Below are positions 11,344-21,909 of a stretch of 64,000 nucleotides of DNA, in pieces. Position 1 is the stretch's first letter, and every line of letters starts with the position of its first letter. Origin of the DNA: Dactylis glomerata (lineage: Eukaryota; Streptophyta; Magnoliopsida; Poales; Poaceae); assembly GCA_007115705.1 (NCBI GenBank), contig QXEO01000553.1:13008491-13072490 (forward strand), in the 5' to 3' direction. Both the position numbers and the translations under genes were made by a program. The notes under the pieces were generated by a model. It was not told the DNA's origin. It searched no databases and saw only the letters and a program-made list of their open reading frames with translations.

Positions 11344-14270
11344 TTCGCAATTTTCTGCGCCTAGCTCAAAGGCGTTAAAGAAAAGCACTCTTGGGAGATA
11401 ACCCAATGTTTTTATTTTCAGTACTTTTTCTTTTATTTGAGTCTTGGAAGTCATTACTACTGTAATGACCGCTCCTTACCTTATTTATTTTGTTTTTGTG
11501 CCAAGAGAAGCCTCTAATTCGAGTGAGGTAAAGATTTGGGATGTTGCTGTCCTGAAACTGTTTTCGATGCTGCACCATAAACATTCGTATAAATTCTCTG
11601 TTTATCTTTTGGACCTGCGATTTCTTGTGCATATGCCCCAGGTTATATACAAACTTTTTTTAGTTGAACACTTTTTGATTTGAGCAACAGAAAACCCCTC
11701 AAAAATTCTACCTTTGTCAGCTGTTCAGTTTTGACAGATTCCTGCCAATATTTGTGTTTGCCACTTTATCGCTTTCTTTTGAGTTCTTTTGATCACAGAA
11801 CTTTTGGGAAGGTTGCTACAGTAGTATTTGCTATATATGTGGTGGTTTTGAGTTGAAACCTGAAGCAAAAAGAGGTTGATTATATGTTATGCTTACACTA
11901 ATGTTGCTAATAGATTTGTGTTTAGTTTTGTATGAAGGAAGTTTTCAAGTGTAGGGATTGGAGAATGATGAGATGAGTTGAAGAATGGACAAAAGCTCAA
12001 GCTTGGGGATGCGCATGCATCACCCCAAGAAATATCCAAGTAGTACAAGCGTCAAAGCTTGGGGATGCCCCCGAGGCACCCCTTCTTCATCGGCAAAAAT
12101 CAGGTCACCTTTCAAAACACTATATTTTTATTGCTTCATGCACTATGTATTTTTCTTGGAGTGTCAGTTGATTTAGTTTTCTTAGTTGGTTTAGTTTGTT
12201 TGTTTGCTGCAATAAATGGTTGGACCCCAACAAATTTCTTTTGGAGAAGTTGCCTTGCTTTTCATTTGCCAAGAACGCTCTAGTTTTCACTCTTATCAAA
12301 AATCGAGTGTTCTTCTTTTTCTACTACTGCTTTTGGTTTTCGTTTTCGCCTTGATTTGCGTTCAGACCTTGTCATATCTTTTCATCAAGGTGTATTTTTG
12401 CCTCTGATCTTTATTGGTTTTCATCAAAAGAGGTGTCTATAAAAATTTCAAATGGTGTTGGAAAAGAGAAAAAGCTTTGTGCAAAATAGTGGTACAAGAA
12501 GGAGCTTGTGTAGACTGCGGCTTAGGCTTTTTCATGTCATGCTTGTTGTCTTTTTGATAGTATGCTTAGTGATTTTGCTGTAGCATGACTTGTCTCAAAT
12601 AACTGAGATTGCTTAATCAGCCTTTGAAAAAAATCATGCGTTGTTTTTATTGTATGGAAGCATTATTTTGGTTTTCTCCTTGATGCTTTATTTGGGTTGA
12701 CTTGGCGCATGCTCACACATGTTAGACTCTTACAAAGTCGCCAATAGCCTTCATGATCATTTAGTTTTTGACTTTTGATGCATCTTATGCTTCTTTTAAT
12801 GTCGCTTTGCATGATTATGACCATTATTGCTCTCTTAGTTGGTCGCTCCCAGTCTTTTGCTAGCCCTCGCCTTGTACTGAGTATGAGCTCTACTCGTGCA
12901 TCCAACTCCTGAAAACCAAGTTTTTCCAAAGTGTCCACCATACATACCTACTAGCAATTTGCTATTCCAAGTAAATTTGACTTGCTTTTATTTTCTCTTC
13001 AAATTAAACTCTTACCAGTGTTATGCGAAATTCGGTCAGTAAAGCTCTCACGAACCGGAAGGCACACTTTACTTTTTCCTGTTCTAAATTTTTTGACATT
13101 GTGGTCTCTTATGTTGAGTTGTCATGCTTGCAAGTTGTAAGTTGGAGACTAGCCCAGCCATGCTGTCATGGGCAAGCTTTCAACATTGCACTTCTTATTT
13201 GAGTTGATATCGTGATCTTTTGTTTATGGATGCCCGCGGTGTGAAATGAATTGGGAATCTTGTGGGGATCATGGAGTTTGTATATGTGTTAGAGAAACGC
13301 CGGGCCGCCAATCTAAGCCATGCATAATTCATGGTGGAAATTTGCAGCATACCCATGGTGAACATTTGACGACGCATCTCACAATAAAAAGCTAAACAAA
13401 AGGCAAATAAAAGAGATGTTGAGGTGTTCATTGTCTGCTTGTCCTGTCATTTTGGTGTGGGCTTGTTCCATGTCATCGGGCACGGAGGTACCCCATTGGC
13501 GGTTCTCAATGATATGCATATATTTACAATGACAAGAGCCTTGCTTGGGACTCTAAGTAAAGTAGCATGAGGTTTGGGTACTCGTATTCACGGGGCACGA
13601 GGTTTTCAACTTATGATTTGTCAATCATATGCATCATAATTGTTCTCGCATTAACTTTAACCATTCAAGATGCTTATGATGGGGGCAATGAGAGCTCAAA
13701 GCCGGTAAGTACCATAATTTTTGAAGGTTATAAAACTTGCAATCACTGCTTTCCTCTGCGAAGGGCCTTTCTTCTACTTTTATGTTGAGTCACCACCTTC
13801 TATCTTTATGCACCATTAAGAGAGCATAGTTGTCATTCTTAGTGTAATATGCATTGTCCCAAAGTTCATTGATTGATTCATATTGTTGGTTTCACTTGTT
13901 CTTAAATTATTTGTATCTAGTCGCCCTCTTAAACTTTGAGGTGTCCTATGCATTTATGTTTTGCTCTCTTTGAAGGACAAGCTGAAAACCATTTGTATGT
14001 TTTTTCTTATGATTTGAACACACGTTTGACTTTCATTGTTTCATTTTCATGATCTTTTGTTTGTGTTCATTTGCATGTTTACAACATGGTTGCTAAGTTT
14101 CTTATTGTCATGATTATATCTTCATGCCCATGTTTTAAGTTCTTATGATCCCAGCTCACAAATGCTTACATACGTGATCAAGATTGTGTAGGTGCATGTG
14201 ACCTCAAAAATTATTCTTTTGTTATCACTTACCAACTCGAGGACGAGCAGGAGTTAAGCTTGGGGATGCT
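11344..14270 (+). other. Element A 3' non-coding region with PPT
   Basis: No supportable ORF exists in about 2.9 kb. The sequence is conserved with 48340-51272 (element E), 42347-43032 (D) and more distantly 21910-24915 (B), so it is a defined part of the element rather than random filler. It holds two internal copies of aagcttggggatgc (11999-12012 and 12055-12068) and a third at 14256-14269, one base before the 3' LTR, which is the likely polypurine tract for plus-strand priming. The block before the PPT (14238-14255, 'cgaggacgagcaggagtt') is also conserved. Confidence 0.75.
14256..14269 (+). other. Polypurine-tract motif
   Basis: aagcttggggatgc lies immediately before the 3' LTR start (tgatacg, 14271). 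The same motif occupies the same place in B (24902-24915) and, with one change, in E (51259-51272). Confidence 0.7.
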
Positions 14271-15904
14271 TGATACGTCTCCAACGTATCTATAATTTTT
14301 GATGCTCCATGCTTGTTTTTACACCATTTGCCTACTGTTTCGTTACACTTAGTGGCACTTTTATGCATTTTCTGGAACTAACCTATTAACGAGTTGCCAC
14401 AGTGCCAGTTCCCTATTTTCTGTTGTTTTTGTGTTTCAGAAGTGATACACAGGAAATATTCTCGGAATTGGACGAAACAAGTTCCTGAAGTCTTATTTTA
14501 CCCGGAAGCTTCCAGAGATCCGAAGGAGAGAAGGAGAGGGGCCACCAGGGGCCCACATGCCAGGGTGGCGCGGCCAGCCCCTGGCCCGCGCCACCATGGT
14601 GTGAGGCTGCCTGGGCCCTCCTCTGACATCGCCCCTTCGCCTATAAAGACCCCCCGATGGAAAAAACCTAAGTACCCGATCAATTTTCCAGAACACATCG
14701 CGATCCGCCGCCGCCGTCGACCCGAAGATCGGGAGGGTCCAGAAGCTCTTCCCGGCACCCTGCCGGAGAGGGGAATCGCCATCGGAGGTCTTCTTCATCG
14801 CCATGCTTGCCTCCGGAGCGATGAGTGAGTAGTCTACCTTGGACTATGGGTCCATAGCAGTAGCTAGATGGTTGTCTTCTCCACCATGTGCTTCATGTTC
14901 AGATCTCATGAGCTGCCCTACATGATTGAGATCACCGTTATGTAATTCTACCTGTTTGGTTTGTTGGGATCCGACGAATATTGGTGTTTATGATTGAGTT
15001 GCTGTACTGAAATATATCTTATGTTATCTCTATGTTGTTTATGATCTTGCATGCTCTCCGTTGTTAGTAGCTATCTTGACCGAGTAGTTGCTAGTGACTC
15101 CAAGAGGGGGTATTTATGCTCGATAGTGGGTTCATGCCTCTATTTAACCTGGGGGAGTGACAGAAACCTCTAAGGTTGTAGATGTGCTGTTGCTACTAGG
15201 GAGAAAACAACATTCATATGCTCAAGGGCATATGCTTTGTTTACATTACACACTTTGCTTAATGCAATTATCTGTTGTTCGCAACTTAATACTTGTGGAG
15301 TTCTCGGATTGATTCGCCACAAGTGGATTATTAGTCATAGATGCAGTTGGATGGCGGTCTATGTATTTTGTTGTAATGCCCAGAGTAAATATCATAGTTA
15401 TCTTCTTGACATATCACGTTTATCTTTATTCTATCAATTGCCCAACTGTAATTTGTTTACCCAGCATGTGTTATTTATTCTATGGAGAGACACCACTAGT
15501 GAACTGTGGACCCCGGTCCTATTTCCATCATATTGCTATCACCTGTTTACTTTACTCGCACTGTTTACTTTACTCGCATACTTCTATTGCTTTCCACTCG
15601 ATACACTCATAACCTTTGTTTCAAGCAAACCGGTGAGATTGACAACCTCATCGTAAGTTGGGAGCAAAGTACTTGGTTGTGTGTGTGCAGGTTCCGCGTT
15701 GCAGCTAGCAAGCAAAGCTTGGACGAGGCGCCATATATAAATTGTCCGAAGCTGTCGCAAACTAGCAAGCATCACCTTCGGTCGTTTGTCTCTCCTCTCC
15801 AAGAACGATAAACCTTGGTTTCTTAACTGAGGGAAAACCAGCTGCTATACTCATCACACCTTCCTCTTGGGGTTCCCAACGGGCTGGTTATTCACCACGC
15901 ATCA
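14271..15904 (+). mobile_element. Element A 3' LTR (complete, ~1634 bp)
   Basis: Begins tgatacgtctccaacgtatc and ends catca. A TATA motif (ctataaag, about 14641-14648) precedes a long R/U5. It is the most complete LTR of this subfamily in the window and serves as the reference for the truncated copies. ORFs predicted in it are spurious. Confidence 0.85.
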
Positions 15905-17943
15905 TCAACCTGTAAGTTTACTGAGTGTGTCATTTGGTCCATGAGACCACCTGCATGCTTGTTGAGAATGATTTGATGTGGTAATTGCTTATTGAAAAAC
16001 CCTAGATTCTAAATAGGATTAACTTAAGAACTAAAACCTATAAAATCTTATTTTATTTTCTAAACTTGTTTGCTTCTGATACTCTTTGCTTGTGTGGTAT
16101 GGAGTGCATGAAATGTTGAGACTTGTGTATGCATGTATATTCATTGTGTGCTATTATTTTTTTCCGGTGATAGAATCGAACAAGGAGTGTACCGAAGAGG
16201 GTGAAGTCTTTGAATATCAGGAAGAGGAGGACCAAGGACAAGCCACCCAAGGCAAGCCATCTAACTTGTTGCATATCTGAATCCTATTCACTTGTTTTGC
16301 AGGTTGCATAAAGATTTATAAAATTGCATGTTTTTATTATTGCTATGGCTCTCGTAGCAATTATATATGGGCTCAAGCTCCACAAGCCTGTTGTTATCAT
16401 CCTTCGAGATGACCCCCTTGAACACCTACTCTCTACCCTTGTAGGAGAGGCTTGTTGATTAGCAGCAAAGCCTTTGGAAACCCTCTAGTGGAGCTAAAAA
16501 CTCTAGGATGGGAAACACTCAAAAAGTTTCTTAAAAATGTCTTCGAAAACCTTGGAGTAGTATTTACTCCACTGAAATGTTTTCAAAAATGGTTTTTGAA
16601 CCAATGGAGATGATCCGTGGGGGATAAAGATGTTGGTGGTTTTCAAAAGACATTGGTGATCACTAAGTGTTCGCTTAGAACAATTTATCCGTGCAATCAC
16701 ACTACCCCATTATGGGACGGGGCTTAGTTCAAAGTTTATTTACTTTAGTGCGGGGAGCCTCACACTATATACGGGTTTGTAGGACCCTGGAATTCGGGTT
16801 GCCGCAAGAGTATGGGCAATAGTGAATCGGGATCCTTTGGGATTTATCCGGCCGGAAGACACTTGGGTTCTTCCGCCGTGGCACTGGAGCTACACTCGAA
16901 ATGGAGGTAGGCTGCCAGGGTTTGCCGGGGAGGTTAACTCCACAGGGCAGGCACCCGTACTAGGGTAGATAGATGGGAGACTCTGTTTGATTATCTGAAC
17001 CCCGCATACTGGTGTATGATGGTCCGTGGTGGAATCCTGGCGGATTTATCAAATCTTGTGGGTAAAGTGTACAACCTCTGCAGAGTGTAAATCTATTCGA
17101 ATAGCCGAGTCCTCGGTCATGGACGGTTGGGACGACCGTTACTTAGCCCAATGTCAAGCTTTGGTTTATAAAAATGTTTTCTGAAAGAAAAGGAGAAAGG
17201 TGCCGGACGGAGTACTCGGAGGGTACTGCCGTGGCATGAAGGTGGTTCGGAGTACTTGTAGGGTACTGCCAAGGAAAGGAGATGGTCATGTTCGATTGAC
17301 CATCATTGATCTTGGAAAGTAAATGAGTTTCCCCCTTCCCTAGAGCTTTTACTAAAAATGGTTTTATAAAATCTCTTCTTTAATAAGGATATAGAGATGT
17401 CGTATGACATGCTATATCGACAAGAGAAACTATGATATAGAGATGGCGTATGACATGATGTATCGACACGAGAAACTAGCGTTAGTATAGAGCACTAGCC
17501 TGGAAACACTTCCCTTGCTACAGCCAAACTTCATGTTAATCACTCTCTCTTGGATGGTTTGCGAGTACAATTCAAAATGTACTCGCGGCTTTGTCCCTGG
17601 CTATTAACTTGGTCAGATTATGATGAAGACTATGATGATGATGGTGAGGAGTTCGATGATGCCGGTGCGAACTAGGACCCATCTCCTGGTCAGTCACCTG
17701 TAGGGTAGAGGCATGAACCGGACTGCCGACGCTACCCTTGTATCCGCTGCAACTGCTAGTTAAATTGCCCTGCGTGGCATTTGAATTTGGCCAAGTGGAC
17801 ATGTAAGACTATTTGAACTCGTTATGTAATGGATGATGTATTCTGTAATGCCAAACTCTGTTATGTGGATTCACGACGATCTTCCTGGGATCGTGAATTG
17901 TATGCATTACAGGAATCCCGGGTGGTAAGCCGGGGTCCCCACA
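15905..17943 (+). mobile_element. LTR-like fragment of an unassigned family
   Basis: There is no convincing ORF. The segment ends in 'ccggggtccccaca' (17930-17943), an LTR-like CA end, and is preceded by a Gypsy-LTR-like U5 style sequence. It contains a 46-bp tandem duplication (17388-17477) and a repeated 'ggtactgcc' motif (17222-17272). The left edge is the right flank of element A. I infer a truncated large LTR and see no matching partner in the window. Confidence 0.4.
17388..17477. repeat. 46-bp unit in two tandem copies
   Basis: Copies at 17388-17433 and 17434-17477 both run from gatatagagatg to gagaaacta with a few substitutions. Confidence 0.85.
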
Positions 17944-18470
17944 TGGCTCAACTCATGAGACCATCATAACCTTGACATAGAGCCATTATTTGAATTCTTC
18001 TCCTATAACCATACTCTCAAGATCTTGAACCTCCAAAGCTTAACACATCAGCCGTCGCATGGCTTTCTTTGAGTTCCACATAAGAACTCCAACTCTATTG
18101 ATCATGTCATATTCATCTCTTAAAATCAATGATCTTGATGCAAATACTTAAAGTATATATTTATATTTATGGCATCCAACCATGAATCCAACACATGGTC
18201 TTCAAGAATTCTCTATGGACGGTTTCTTCATATAAAACTCAATTAAAACATTAGTCCATAGGATTGCCATTAATTACTAATACCACACATGAGGGCATAT
18301 GCACTTTCAGAAGTGAGATTGTCAAAGGAGCTGTTGTAGCAAATCCAATGAGGTTGGACCTTTGTTATGCATGCATTGATGACAAACTTCGAAGTGACTT
18401 CAGAAATTTTAGTGAGAGGAAAAGTCTTTGAGGAAACTAGTGGCATGAGATCTAAAACTAAATATGGATT
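17944..18470. other. Unassigned AT-rich intergenic or element remnant
   Basis: I see no ORF, LTR end or PBS. The stretch 18309-18435 is open on the plus strand for about 40 codons but matches no family I recognise. Confidence 0.4.
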
Positions 18471-19574
18471 GAAAGGACACGAATGTCGCCTAGAGGGCAG
18501 GGGTGAATAGGCAATTTAAAACTTTTACGAGTGGCTTGACAAATGCAGAATAAAACTAACGTTTAATTTGCCAAGCATACAAAACCTAAATAAACTAGGT
18601 TCATCTATGTGCACCAACAACTTATGCTAAACAAGATAAGCAACTATGTGATAGCAAGATATATATAACTTCAAGCATGATGGCTATCACAAAGTAAATT
18701 GCATAAGTAAAGGAGCTCGGGTATAGAAATAACCGAGGCACATGGAGACGATGATGTATCCCGAGGTTCACACCCTTGCGGGTGCTAATCTCCGTTGGAG
18801 CGGTGTGGAGGCACAAGGCACCCCAAACGCCATGGAGGCTCATCGTAATCTCCTCGAGCCCTTCCACCAAGGTGGAAGGACCCAAGTCTTTATGGGACAC
18901 TTGAGGGCGGTCACCTAACCCATACAAAGCTTGGGGAAATCTCCACAACTCAATTGGAGGCTCCCAAGAAATCGCCACTGAGACACCACAAAGCTTTGGA
19001 AGATCTTCACAACTTAATTGGAGGTCCCTAAGAAATCACCACCGAGGCACCACAAATCTTGGGATAATCTCCACAACTTAATTGGAGGTCCCCAAGAAAT
19101 CCACTAAGCCACTAAGCCGTCTAGGGTTCAAAGAACCCAAGAGTAATAAGCTCAATGAACTTTTCACTTCCACGAATCTCCAAGGAGAACTCAAACCGAT
19201 GCAACCGATGCAATGGCAAAAACACACAAAGTGCACAAGTCCTTCTCTCCCAAATCCCACCAAAGCAACTATTGCTATGAGGGGAGATGATAGGAAGAAC
19301 AAAGGAGGACAACACCAAAATTCTCCAAGATTTAGATCCAATGGATATCCTCATAGAGAGGAAAGATTGATTGGTAGAATAGTAGATATAGATCTCCTCT
19401 CTCTTTTCTTTCAAGAATAAGCAAGAATCATGAGAGGGATGGGGGAATTTGCAAGCTCAAGAAGGTCAACAATGGAAGGCAAACACGAGCTCAAAAGGTT
19501 GGGGTTGTTGGGGAAGAAGCCCCCTTAAATAGGTCCCCCAAAAGCCAACCGTTGTAGCCAAAATTTGCCCAGGA
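18471..19574 (-). mobile_element. LTR-like fragment, probably antisense
   Basis: It starts tgaaaggaca (18471) with the phrase 'cgcctagagggcaggggtg', typical of grass repeat LTR ends; the unassigned LTR at 2568 ends in the mirror form (ctttca). A minus-strand TATA-like motif lies in the 'aaataggt' region (about 19527-19535), consistent with antisense orientation. A 64-bp minisatellite sits inside. It is cut at 19575 by the start of element B. Predicted ORFs overlap on both strands and are not credible. Confidence 0.45.
18924..19105. repeat. 64-bp minisatellite, nearly three copies
   Basis: Copies begin at 18924, 18988 and 19052 (acaaagc/acaaatc) and contain the shared core 'cacaact(c/t)aattggagg'. 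Divergence between copies shows the array is not recent. Confidence 0.85.
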
Positions 19575-19603
19575 GCCTGATACGTTGCCCCCTTAAGGGG
19601 GCC

Positions 19604-21050
19604 TGATACGTTGCAAACGTATCTATAATTTTTGATGCTCCATTGTTGTTTTACACCAATTGCTTTATGTTTTATTTACACTTCGTGGCACTTTTATGCA
19701 TTTTCTGGAACTAACCTATTAGCAAGATGCCACAGTGCCAGTTACTGTTTTCTGCAGTTTTTGTATTTCAGAAAAGTTGTAAAGAAAATATTCTCAGAAT
19801 TGGATGAAACAAAAGCCAAACCTCCTATTTTTCCCGAGACAAAGACAGACTCCAAAGCAGAGACAGAGGAGGGCACCAAGGCAGCCACACCAATGGGTGG
19901 CGCGCCCCCCTCTGGTCGCGCCACCGTGTGGTGTGGGCCCCTCGGGTGCCCTCTGACATCGCCCTTCCGCCTATAAAATGCCTCTGACACGAAAACCCTA
20001 AGTAATCGGCATCCATCCATGAAAAGTTCTACAGCGCTGCCGCCATCGAAGACGAGTTTTGGGGGACAGAAGTCTCTGTTCCGGAACCCTGCCGGGATGG
20101 GGAATTGCCCCCGGAGCCATCTCCATCAACTCCACCGCCATCATCATCGCCGTTGCTAACTCCCATGATGAGGAGGGAGTAGTTCCCCTCCGAGGCTGAG
20201 GGCTCTACCGATAGCTATGTGGTTTATCTCTCTCTCCCATGGTGTGATCTTTATGTGATCATGAGCTTTGTAATCTAGTTGAGTAAGTAGATGTTACTCT
20301 TCATCTATTATGCTACTCAAGTGCTTTTATTAATGTAATCTCCGGAGACACCTTGCCCCACGATGTGAAGGTGACAGTGTGTGCATTGTGTATGGCTCTT
20401 AGGCTAAAGACTACAATAATAGTTATCATGAGTTATAATTTGAGTTGGATGTCTCTATGAAATTGTGGTGTTTGTATGGAAACATCTAGGCCACTCAAGG
20501 TGACAGTGTGGGGTTATCTAGATTGGGGAATGCAAACTTTAAGGAGTGCTTTTATAGCCCTACATAATGAATTGGTGTTCGTTATCCAACTGGAGAGTAG
20601 TTTAGTGTAGCATTGTGAAGAAAGATATTTATGTGTTCAATTATGTTATCATTGTTGAGAGTGTCCACTAGTGAAAGTATGATCCCTAGGCCTTGTTTCT
20701 AAGCATTGAAACACCGTTTACAACCAGTTCTGCTACATGTTTACTTTCTGTCATTTTTATTTCAGATTGCAATTACCACTCATAATCATCCATATTACTT
20801 GTATTTCACTATCTCTTCGCCAAACTAGTGCACCTATACACCTGACAAGTGTATTGGGTGTGTTGGGGACACAAGAGACTTCTTGTATCTTAATTGCAGG
20901 GTTGCTTGAGAGGGATATCTTTGACCTCTTCCTCCGTGAGTTCGATAAACCTTGGGTGATCCACTTAAGGGAAACTTGGTGCTGTTCTATAAACCTCTGC
21001 ACTTGGAGGCCCAACACTGTCTACAAGAATAGAAGCGTGCGTAGACACCA
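19604..21050 (+). mobile_element. Element B 5' LTR
   Basis: About 1447 bp, from tgatacgttgc to cacca just before the 'agct...tggcgcc' leader. The TATA box is tataaaa (19972-19978). The antisense fragment at 63582-63812 belongs to the same LTR type. Confidence 0.75.
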
Positions 21051-21060
21051 AGCTCTTTTC

Positions 21061-21078
21061 TGGCGCCGTTGCCGGGGA
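21061..21078 (+). other. Primer binding site, tRNA-Asp type (exact)
   Basis: tggcgccgttgccgggga is the exact complement of the plant tRNA-Asp 3' end including CCA. It lies 10 bp after the LTR end. Confidence 0.9.
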
Positions 21079-21300
21079 GGTAAGGTAAAAGGTACTCACA
21101 TCCTCTGGCTAGTAAGCTATCTTCTAGTACTGTTGTTGGTGTGTGAGTGCTCGAAGTTATTTCCTTTAGATTCTGCAATTATATCTTTTTGTTTCTTGTT
21201 TTTATTTTCACACTTAGGCTTAATAGAAAAAAATAGAGAGCTTTATAGTATTTTTCCTGAGTTAGGACATGAAGTGTTTGAAGAGAAAATTAAAAAACCT

Positions 21301-21909
21301 ATGGAACTTTATCTGCATGCTAATAGCAATGTTATTTGTATGAATTCTTTGAACACCATTATTGCTAATGCTATGGAAAAGTCTAAGCTTGGGGAAGCTG
21401 GTTTTGATGAGCATGATATTTTTAGTCCCCCAAGCACGGAGGATAAAATTTACTTTAATGATACTATACCTCCAATATATGATGATTACAATGATGGATA
21501 TGATATTTTCAGTCCACCTACAATTGAGGAGAAAATTACTTATGATTACAATATGCCTCCTATATTTGATGACTATGGTGATGAGAATAATAATGATAGC
21601 TATTTTGTTGAATTTGCTCCCACTATGATTAATAAGAATGACTATATTTATGTGGAGAGTATTGATTCTTTTATGCATGTGGCTCATGATAAGAATGTTT
21701 TAGGTGATAGTTTTATTGTTAATTTTATTCATGATGCTACTAAAAGTTATTATGAGAGAGGGAAACATGGTTTTATGCATCTCAACAATATTAAGTTTCC
21801 CCTCTTTATGTTGAAAATCTTGAAGTTGCACTTGTTTTGCTTTCCTATGCTTGTTGCTTTGTGCTTTCATGACTTGTTTCTTTACAAGATTCTTTTTCAT
21901 AGGAAGTGA
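21301..21909 (+). CDS. Element B orphan ORF, acidic repeat protein with hydrophobic C-terminus
   Basis: 202 aa. The frame is open from 20737, but the upstream part is LTR and PBS sequence; the first ATG after the PBS in this frame is 21301. The N-terminus is mixed. Residues ~40-100 are acidic and contain two imperfect ~30-residue repeats, each starting DIFSPP and ending in a PP-I-DDY motif. The last ~35 residues are hydrophobic (FPMLVALCF) and could be a membrane segment. It has no resemblance to Gag, protease or polymerase. An env-like role is conceivable from the C-terminal hydrophobic segment, but nothing else supports it. I do not recognise the family; function unknown. Confidence 0.55.
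   Translation: MELYLHANSNVICMNSLNTIIANAMEKSKLGEAGFDEHDIFSPPSTEDKIYFNDTIPPIYDDYNDGYDIFSPPTIEEKITYDYNMPPIFDDYGDENNNDSYFVEFAPTMINKNDYIYVESIDSFMHVAHDKNVLGDSFIVNFIHDATKSYYERGKHGFMHLNNIKFPLFMLKILKLHLFCFPMLVALCFHDLFLYKILFHRK

Larger units (their letters stand above)
7941..15904 (+). mobile_element. Element A: Athila-like LTR retrotransposon with Gag-protease only
   Basis: Order: truncated 5' LTR (7941-9095), PBS (9107-9124), Gag-protease ORF (9292-11343), about 2.9 kb of non-coding DNA, PPT-like motif (14256-14269), complete 3' LTR (14271-15904). There is no reverse transcriptase, RNase H or integrase, so it must depend on another element for copying and insertion. The two LTRs match closely from 7941 onward. 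Base 15905 onward (tcaac) would be the right target-site duplication; the left flank is lost. The layout recalls Triticeae Sabrina/WHAM-type elements, but I cannot confirm a family name. Confidence 0.85.

Noticed and set aside
14394..14828. 144-codon ORF and its minus-strand counterparts
   Set aside because: GC-rich U3/R part of the Athila-like LTR; the same place in other copies gives non-matching frames.
18309..18435. Short open plus-strand stretch as a host gene remnant
   Set aside because: About 40 codons, no recognisable motif, stops soon after; not supportable.
18924..19105. Possible CRISPR-like array
   Set aside because: Contiguous tandem repeats without spacers in eukaryotic DNA; a minisatellite.
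20737..21300. Upstream 188 codons of the element B frame
   Set aside because: This is LTR, PBS and leader sequence that happens to stay open; the first ATG after the PBS is at 21301.
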